From the NCBI RefSeq assembly GCF_003660445.1, contig NZ_QZVQ01000001.1:102127-166126 (forward strand): 64,000 nucleotides of DNA. The letters are read 5' to 3'. Origin of the DNA: Croceibacterium ferulae (lineage in GTDB: Bacteria; Pseudomonadota; Alphaproteobacteria; Sphingomonadales; Sphingomonadaceae). The position numbers were made by a program, and so were the translations under genes. Positions 58,759-64,000 of the stretch are shown here, one piece after another (positions within the stretch are counted from its first letter, which is position 1; each line of letters begins with the position of its first letter). The notes under the pieces are model-generated. The model searched no databases. It was given only the letters and a program-made list of their open reading frames with translations, and was not told where the DNA came from.

Positions 58759-59786
58759 GCGGCGCTTCCTGAACCGGGCCGCGCACCGCGGCTGTCCAGG
58801 CGCACCACGGTACGGTCCTCAAGCCAGTCGATCAGTTGCGTACTGCTGGGCCAGACCTGTCCTTCGGGCGGGTTGGTCAACGCAAGGTCGGCTTCTGTCG
58901 GCTCGCGCAGCTTGCGCCACGGGGCGCCCGATCCGTCTCCCGGTCTGCCGGGAGCGATCAGGCCCATCAGCGCAAAGGCCCGCAGCCACCGCTCGGGCGC
59001 GGCCTCGCCCCAGCGGGCGTGGAACTGCGCCGCATCGGCCAGCAAGGCGTCAAGCTGTTCCAGCGGCGGCAGCGGACGCGCGCGATACTGGTGCAATGCC
59101 TTGGCGCCGGCGATCCAGCGTGGCCCGATGCCGTGTTGCACCGCCCGGCGGGCCAGGTCCGCTTCGCCGACAGACAGGGTGCGGTAGCGTTCGTCGAAGC
59201 CGCCCAGCATCTGCAGGTCTGCTGCCCTGACGGCCCAGTTCGCACCCCACAGGCCTGCTGCATCGCCACCGCCCGCGACGGGCCCGGCCGCCGGGTTCGG
59301 CCGGTCCGGGTGCGGTTGCGCCTCTTGCGCCAGGGTTGCCAGATCCGGCATCATCGTGCCTCCGCCACGGCGCCGGTCAGGCTTCTGCGCGGTCGGCGGC
59401 AGGAAATCGATCTCGCCCACCAGGATGCCCCGCTGCCGGGCGGCAGCCGCGGCGTAGTCGTCCAGCATGGTGGCCGTGGCGAGGCATTGCGGGTCCAGGA
59501 ACAGCAACAGATCGCCTTCGGCCTCGCGCGCCAGCGTGTTGCGGATAGCCATCGGGCCGGTGCCCTCGGGCAAGCGAATCTGGCGAATGGGGAAGCTGGC
59601 CTGCGGCAGCCGCAGCCGTCCGTCGCCGACGACCGCCACGATCACTTCGCGCGGGGGGCGGGCCGAGAGCCGCAGGGAAAGAAGAGCCTGCTCCAGCGCC
59701 TGGACTGCGCGGCTATCCTGCGCCGCATAAGCATCCCCCGCCATGTCAAACGGCGTGGTCCAAGCGATACAGACGGAAATAGTCAT
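58755..59786 (-). CDS. Glycosyltransferase family 2-like protein
   Basis: This 343-residue protein resembles inverting GT-A glycosyltransferases. It has an N-terminal Rossmann-like part (TISVCIAWTTPF), the segment EAEGDLLLFLDPQC in the place of the metal motif, and the acceptor-side region GANWAVRAADLQMLGGFDER followed by GEADLARRAV. Donor and acceptor are unknown. The ATG at 59786 was chosen; a longer frame is open upstream. It overlaps the downstream Crp/Fnr gene by 4 bp and is not part of an obvious polysaccharide cluster. Confidence 0.78.
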   Translation of the reverse strand: MTISVCIAWTTPFDMAGDAYAAQDSRAVQALEQALLSLRLSARPPREVIVAVVGDGRLRLPQASFPIRQIRLPEGTGPMAIRNTLAREAEGDLLLFLDPQCLATATMLDDYAAAAARQRGILVGEIDFLPPTAQKPDRRRGGGTMMPDLATLAQEAQPHPDRPNPAAGPVAGGGDAAGLWGANWAVRAADLQMLGGFDERYRTLSVGEADLARRAVQHGIGPRWIAGAKALHQYRARPLPPLEQLDALLADAAQFHARWGEAAPERWLRAFALMGLIAPGRPGDGSGAPWRKLREPTEADLALTNPPEGQVWPSSTQLIDWLEDRTVVRLDSRGARPGSGSAA

Positions 59787-60014
59787 AGCCTCGCCACGTC
59801 TCCTGCCCCTTATGGCCGCCCCGTCAGCTTCCATGCGAACAACATGGAAGCGCAGTCCAGAGCGGCGCCCCGTACGTTCTGTTAACCTGCGATACAGGGG
59901 CGGTGTTCCCGGTCTGACATCAATTAATGCGCATTAGGTTTGGGCGGTCGATGCACCGCGTTCCCGTGCAATCGCCGGTTCACCTGTGCCGCCTTATGTG
60001 CTCCAACCACGCAC

Positions 60015-60800
60015 ATGATCACCGCCCCGCCCTCCGCAGACCGACCGGCCGTTCTGGTGACCGGCGGCGCGCGCCGCATCGGTGCCGCCATCGTCCGCGG
60101 CTTCGCCGATGCGGGCTGGCACGTGATCATCCACTCGCACCGATCCACCTCCGCGGCCCGGGCGCTGGCCGATGCGCTGCCCAGTGCGGAGGTCGTCACC
60201 GCCGATCTGGGCGACACGGATGCATGCGCAACGCTGGTGGACAGCCTCGCCGCCCACCTGCCTGACTGGCGCGTGCTGGTGAACAATGCCGCCCGGTTCG
60301 GCCCGGCGCGCGACACGGCAGATGCGCTGGCGACCTTCCGGCTGAATGCGCTGGCGCCATGGACCCTGGCAGATCGCTTCCTGCGCCTGCCGCCGCTCGC
60401 CGGTGGGCGGCGGGTCATCCACCTGACAGACCAGAAGGTCGCACATCCCAACCCCGATTTTCCGCATTACACCATGGCCAAGCATGCGCTGGCCGGCGTG
60501 GTCGCGGGGCAGCAGATGGCGCAGGATCAGGCCGGTCGCCCGCAGGACCGGGTTTATGCCCTTGCCCCCGGCGCGATCCTCGCCAGCCTGGACCAGAGCG
60601 AGGCGGAGGCGGACCGGACGCACCGCCTGAACCTCCTGCGCCGGCGGGTCACCCTGCCAGACATGGCCGATGCGGCGCTGTTCCTCGCCACCGGGCCGCT
60701 GGCGGGCGGGCAGACGCTGTTCGCCGATTGCGGGCAGCACCTGCTGCGCCAGCCGCGTGACGTCATCTTCCTGGCCGAAGAGCCGGCGGAACCGGCATGA
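60015..60800 (+). CDS. SDR family oxidoreductase (FolM/pteridine-reductase-like)
   Basis: This 261-residue short-chain dehydrogenase has the N-terminal TGGARRIG motif, NNAARFGP, and the catalytic YTMAK. The TGGARRIG-type cofactor motif with two Arg, which favours NADPH, and the general pattern resemble FolM-type dihydromonapterin or pteridine reductases. The ATG at 60015 fits the cofactor motif spacing. Its stop overlaps the start of the cytochrome b gene (ATGA). A link to pterin metabolism is plausible but not proven. Confidence 0.8.
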   Translation: MITAPPSADRPAVLVTGGARRIGAAIVRGFADAGWHVIIHSHRSTSAARALADALPSAEVVTADLGDTDACATLVDSLAAHLPDWRVLVNNAARFGPARDTADALATFRLNALAPWTLADRFLRLPPLAGGRRVIHLTDQKVAHPNPDFPHYTMAKHALAGVVAGQQMAQDQAGRPQDRVYALAPGAILASLDQSEAEADRTHRLNLLRRRVTLPDMADAALFLATGPLAGGQTLFADCGQHLLRQPRDVIFLAEEPAEPA

Positions 60801-61474
60801 AGAAGCGCCATGCCCTCGCCACCCGGCTGTGGCACTGGCTGAACGCCCTGTGCCTGATCGTGCTGCTGATGAGCGGTCTGAACATCTCCAACGCACATCC
60901 CTGGCTGTACTGGGGCGATGCCGGCTTCCAGCCCGCGCGCGCCTGGGCCGCGGTGCCGCGCTTTCCGCACTGGATGACCATTCCGGACCATTACAGCCTG
61001 GCTGTCGCGCGTGACTGGCATGTGCTGTTCGCCTGGATCTTCGCCCTGTCGCTGCTTGCCTTCATGCTGGCGTCCCTGCGCAACCGGCACTTCGCGCGGG
61101 ATCTGGTGACGCGGCGGCGAGAATGGCGGGTGCGCCCCATCCTGGCCGATATCAGCGCCCATCTGCGGCTGCGCTTCGCCGCGCATGGGGCGAAGTACAA
61201 TTTCCTGCAGAAGCTCAGCTATGGCGTAGTGATATTCGTGCTGCTGCCGCTGATGATCCTCACCGGCATGGCGATCAGCCCGGGCGCAGATGCGGCATGG
61301 GGCTGGCTGGGGCAGGCGCTGGGTGGACGCCAGAGCGCGCGCTCCATCCACTTCATCACCGCCGCCGCGCTGACCGGCTTCACGATCGGCCACATCCTGC
61401 TGGTGCTGCTGTCGGGCCCGTGGGGGCAGATGCGTGCGATGATCGGCGGAGGACGGCGCGATGAACAGGCGTAA
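60797..61474 (+). CDS. Cytochrome b/b6-type membrane protein
   Basis: This 225-residue membrane protein has about four helices and His residues placed as heme b ligands (TRLWHWLNALCL; RDWHVLFAWIF; SIHFITAAALTGFTIGHILL). It resembles the cytochrome b subunits that pass electrons from quinol to periplasmic oxidoreductases. It overlaps the SDR gene upstream (4 bp) and the molybdopterin-enzyme gene downstream (14 bp). It is therefore the likely electron partner of that enzyme. Confidence 0.85.
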   Translation: MKKRHALATRLWHWLNALCLIVLLMSGLNISNAHPWLYWGDAGFQPARAWAAVPRFPHWMTIPDHYSLAVARDWHVLFAWIFALSLLAFMLASLRNRHFARDLVTRRREWRVRPILADISAHLRLRFAAHGAKYNFLQKLSYGVVIFVLLPLMILTGMAISPGADAAWGWLGQALGGRQSARSIHFITAAALTGFTIGHILLVLLSGPWGQMRAMIGGGRRDEQA

Positions 61475-62198
61475 CCTGCTGGCGTCGCTGCTCGGCACCA
61501 TGGCGGCCGGCTGCACCAGGATCGGGGAGACTGCGCCTTTCGCCTGGGCGGTCGATCAGGCGGAAGGGCTGCACCGCATCGCCCACCGCGCCATCGGCGG
61601 GCCCCGCCCGCTTGCACGGGAATATCCGCCTTCCGCCATCTCCGCCGATTTCCGCGGCAATGGCAGCACGGACGTGCCCACCCCCGCCTACCGCGCGCAT
61701 CAGGCGGCCGGATTCGCCAACTGGCGGCTCAGCGTCGGCGGCCTGGTCGAACGCCCGCTCTCGCTCACCATGGCCGACATCCGCGGCCTGCCGCAACGCA
61801 CCCAGATCACCCGCCACGATTGCGTGGAAGGGTGGAGCGCGATCGCCCAATGGACCGGGCCGCAGCTCGGCCCGATCCTGGACCGCGCGGGCCTGCTGCC
61901 CGATGCACGGTTCATCGTCTTTCGCTGCGCCGACCTGCTGTACGGCGCGCCCTATTACGAAAGCTGCGACCTGGCGGATGCCTTCCACCCGCAGACCATC
62001 ATCGCCCACCGGCTGAACGGCGGCGATCTGCCGGTGAAGAACGGCGCGCCGTTGCGGCTGCGGCTGGAGCGGCAGCTGGGCTACAAGCATGCCAAGTACC
62101 TCACCGGGATACAGGCCGTCGCCAGCCTGGAGGGGTTCGGGGACGGCAATGGCGGCTTCTGGGAAGATCGCGGTTACCAATGGTATGCCGGCATCTGA
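61461..62198 (+). CDS. Molybdopterin-dependent oxidoreductase (sulfite-oxidase fold)
   Basis: This 245-residue protein has the sulfite-oxidase/YedY-type molybdopterin domain, with the Mo-ligating Cys in RHDCVEGWSAIAQWTG. The N-terminus (MNRRNLLASLLGTMAAGC) has a twin-Arg pair and a possible lipobox, so it is probably exported by Tat and perhaps lipid-anchored. The substrate is unknown. It overlaps the cytochrome b gene, which suggests a membrane-tethered redox pair similar in principle to MsrP-MsrQ. Confidence 0.85.
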   Translation: MNRRNLLASLLGTMAAGCTRIGETAPFAWAVDQAEGLHRIAHRAIGGPRPLAREYPPSAISADFRGNGSTDVPTPAYRAHQAAGFANWRLSVGGLVERPLSLTMADIRGLPQRTQITRHDCVEGWSAIAQWTGPQLGPILDRAGLLPDARFIVFRCADLLYGAPYYESCDLADAFHPQTIIAHRLNGGDLPVKNGAPLRLRLERQLGYKHAKYLTGIQAVASLEGFGDGNGGFWEDRGYQWYAGI

Positions 62199-62248
62199 TT
62201 GATACCGAGCGGTAGACATTTGCGTCCATCCCCGGCAGATTGCCGCGC

Positions 62249-63502
62249 ATGAGGCTCGCTGAACGCACGCTCGCCCGCCTGCTCGCCCGCATGATCCGAC
62301 GCGGCACGCTGGCACTCACCTTTGCCGACGGCACCACACGCACCTTCGGCACGCCCGATCCCGCCTTCCCCGATATCGCCATGCGCTTCGCCGATGCGCG
62401 CGTCGCCCGCGACACGCTGCTCGACATGCGGCTGGGCTTTGCCGAAGCGTGGATCGACGGGCGGGTCACGCTGGAACGGGGCGACATCATGCAGCTGGTC
62501 ACGCTGCTGCGGCACAACAACCGCTGGGAGGACGGCCGCGACCTGGCCCGCCCCTCCCCGACCCGCAAGCTGGCCCAGCGGCTCGGCCATGTGGTGAAGA
62601 GCTTCAACCGGCCGGGCAGCGCCCGGCGCAATGTCGCGCACCATTACGACATCGGCAACGCGCTGTACCGCCTGATGCTGGACGAAGCGCATATGCAATA
62701 TAGCTGCGCCTACTGGCCGCGTCCGGACATGGAGCTGGGCGACGCGCAGGAGGCGAAGCTGGCGCATATCGCCGCCAAGCTGGCGATCACGCCGGGCATG
62801 CGCGTGCTCGACATCGGCTGTGGCTGGGGCGGCATGGCAATCTACCTGGCGCAGGCGACCGGGGCGCAGGTGCTGGGCATCACGCTCAGCGCCGAGCAGC
62901 TGGCCCTGGCGAAGGAGCGGGCGGCGGCAGCGGGCGTGGCGGACCGGGTGCGGTTCGAGCTGGTGGATTACCGCGATCTGGCCGCACGGGGGGAGACGTT
63001 CGACCGCATCGTGTCCGTCGGCATGTTCGAACATGTGGGTCAGCCGCAATTCGCCACCTTCTTCCGCGCCTGCGCCACGCTGCTGGCGCATGACGGGGCG
63101 ATGCTGCTGCACACGATCGGGCGCATGGGCGGGCCGGGCCGAACCGATGCCTTCACGGCCAAATACATCTTTCCCGGCGGCTACATCCCGGCGCTCAGCG
63201 AGACGCTTGCCGCCAGCGAAAGCGTGCGTCTGATCGCCACCGATGTCGAGGTCTGGCGCCGCCATTACGCCCCCACCCTGCACGCCTGGTACCGCCGGTG
63301 CATGGAGCGCCAGGCCGAGATCGAGGCCCTGTTCGATCCGCGGTTCTTCCGGTTGTGGACCTTCTATCTGGCCGGCGCCGCCACCGCTTTCGAAAGCGGG
63401 GGAATGTGCAATTACCAGGTCCAGTATGTGCTGGACCGTGACGCGCTGCCGCTGACGCGCGACTATATGCTGGCGGGCGAGCAGGCGCTGCTGACGCGCT
63501 AG
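62249..63502 (+). CDS. Cyclopropane-fatty-acyl-phospholipid synthase family protein
   Basis: This is a SAM-dependent methyltransferase that adds a methylene bridge to unsaturated acyl chains of membrane lipids. The 417-residue product has the family motifs HHYDIGNALYRLMLD, QYSCAYW, the SAM motif VLDIGCGWGG, and FEHVG and LLHTIG. The Cys, Glu and His residues used for catalysis in E. coli Cfa all have counterparts. The ATG at 62249 was chosen from the start of homology. It follows the molybdoenzyme gene by 50 bp and ends at a strong hairpin. Other lipid methylation products are possible. Confidence 0.9.
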   Translation: MRLAERTLARLLARMIRRGTLALTFADGTTRTFGTPDPAFPDIAMRFADARVARDTLLDMRLGFAEAWIDGRVTLERGDIMQLVTLLRHNNRWEDGRDLARPSPTRKLAQRLGHVVKSFNRPGSARRNVAHHYDIGNALYRLMLDEAHMQYSCAYWPRPDMELGDAQEAKLAHIAAKLAITPGMRVLDIGCGWGGMAIYLAQATGAQVLGITLSAEQLALAKERAAAAGVADRVRFELVDYRDLAARGETFDRIVSVGMFEHVGQPQFATFFRACATLLAHDGAMLLHTIGRMGGPGRTDAFTAKYIFPGGYIPALSETLAASESVRLIATDVEVWRRHYAPTLHAWYRRCMERQAEIEALFDPRFFRLWTFYLAGAATAFESGGMCNYQVQYVLDRDALPLTRDYMLAGEQALLTR

Positions 63503-63534
63503 GCCTGTTCCGACAGACCCGGTCCTTGCAAAGA

Positions 63535-63580
63535 AACGGCCGGCGCGGGGAGATCCGCGCCGGCCGTTCCTGTCTGTGTC
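63535..63580. terminator. Bidirectional terminator after the CFA synthase gene
   Basis: A perfect 14-bp stem, AACGGCCGGCGCGG at 63535-63548 with CCGCGCCGGCCGTT at 63555-63568, encloses a 6-nt loop. CCTGTCTGTG follows on the plus strand and TCTTTG on the minus strand. It lies between the convergent CFA synthase and RTX genes. Confidence 0.8.
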
Positions 63581-63605
63581 GAGCCCCTGATCGGGCAGAA
63601 CCGGT

Positions 63606-63632
63606 GGCCGGCGGGCATGACACCCGCCGGCC
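63606..63632 (-). terminator. Second hairpin after the partial RTX gene
   Basis: A perfect 10-bp stem, GGCCGGCGGG at 63606-63615 with CCCGCCGGCC at 63623-63632, encloses a 7-nt loop. It lies just 6 bp after the stop of the RTX gene that ends at 63639. No T-run follows, so it probably acts together with the hairpin at 63535-63568. Confidence 0.5.
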
Positions 63633-63638
63633 GGAAGA

Positions 63639-64000
63639 TCACGCCCAAGCCAGGTTCTGCACCTGTGTCATGGCGGCGGTCTGGCCGATCTCGCCCATCA
63701 TGTCCGCCGCGCTGACGCCGATGAAGTCGGCGACTAGTTCGCCGCGGAAGAACATCTGCGAGCCTTCCGAGCTGTCCTGGAAGGTGACCTGGCGCGCATT
63801 CACGCCCAGTTCCAGGCTGTCCTCCCCGACATTGTAGTCAAGCACGCGATCGACGCCTTCGTTGGCGCGCGCAAAGCGGAAGGTGTCCGCCCCGTCGCCG
63901 CCCACCAGGATATCGTTGCCGCGCCCGCCATACAGCAGGTCGGACCCGTTGCCGCCTTCCAGGTAGTCGTTGCCATTGCCACCCAGCAGGATGTCGTTGC
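63639..64000 (-). CDS. RTX-type calcium-binding protein (partial)
   Basis: This is the C-terminal part of a gene that continues beyond the window end; about 120 codons are visible. At least four classical contiguous RTX repeats are present ([45 protein letters not shown]), followed by a post-repeat domain ([14 protein letters not shown]) and a C-terminus ending NLAWA. This points to secretion by a type I system. Unlike the two RTX proteins at 53-55 kb, its repeats are tightly packed. The N-terminal domain and function cannot be seen. Confidence 0.82.
   Translation of the reverse strand, partial: NDILLGGNGNDYLEGGNGSDLLYGGRGNDILVGGDGADTFRFARANEGVDRVLDYNVGEDSLELGVNARQVTFQDSSEGSQMFFRGELVADFIGVSAADMMGEIGQTAAMTQVQNLAWA

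Overview
The window is GC-rich, densely coded DNA from an alphaproteobacterial chromosome, most likely Sphingomonadales (Sphingomonadaceae/Erythrobacteraceae). Supporting signs are the rpsF-rpsR-rplI operon with an acidic-tailed L9, the bamD-recN-ligA order, separate argJ and secA genes, several TonB-dependent receptors including a FecI/FecR/FecA-type locus, an alphaproteobacterial-type OxyR, and near-absence of AT-rich islands. The assignment is inferred from gene content and style, not from a database search. No insertion sequences, phage genes or CRISPR arrays were seen.

Layout. 0.25-1.5 kb: ribosomal operon ending in a strong terminator. 1.5-5.5 kb: iron locus (catecholate-type TonB receptor, dedicated TonB, PiuC-type hydroxylase) behind two Fur-like palindromes. 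5.5-9.3 kb: large soluble hybrid histidine kinase broken by a single-base frameshift. 9.4-11.1 kb: pirin and a divergent LysR regulator. 11.3-18.5 kb, minus strand: ECF sigma factor, FecR anti-sigma, STN-bearing TonB receptor and a 1066-residue autotransporter. 18.6-24.6 kb: hemerythrin, guaB, 3-hydroxybutyrate dehydrogenase, zinc metallopeptidase, exported cyclophilin, DUF202 protein. 24.6-27.4 kb: sdhC-sdhD-sdhA without sdhB. 27.5-31 kb, plus strand: SDR, subclass B3 metallo-beta-lactamase-like lipoprotein, prmA, DUF2459 protein and a small unknown.

31-42.4 kb is a minus-strand housekeeping block: secA, an HTH protein, lepA, bamD, recN, a 2OG-oxygenase-like protein, a lipoprotein and ligA. 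42.5-45.3 kb: argJ, an inositol-phosphatase-family protein and a siderophore-interacting protein. A tRNA with anticodon CAT follows. 45.5-50.8 kb, minus strand: aspS, acpP, fabF, mltG and a 2H phosphoesterase. 50.9-53.1 kb: rnd and oxyR. 53.2-55.6 kb: two paralogous RTX-type calcium-binding proteins, each with its own terminator; the first is preceded by a tandem 20-bp element. 55.9-59.8 kb: pgsA, an LplT-like MFS protein, and a glycosyltransferase overlapping a Crp/Fnr regulator. 60-63.5 kb: tightly packed SDR, cytochrome b, molybdopterin oxidoreductase and cyclopropane-fatty-acid-synthase genes. The window ends inside a third RTX protein.

Main themes are iron handling (Fur-like sites, two TonB receptors, TonB, PiuC, siderophore-interacting protein), oxidative or redox stress (OxyR, hemerythrin, periplasmic molybdoenzyme module, cyclopropane synthase) and surface or secreted proteins (autotransporter, RTX proteins). 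The least explained parts are the sigma/anti-sigma/receptor/autotransporter locus, the RTX pair with its tandem element, and the four-gene redox-lipid cluster.
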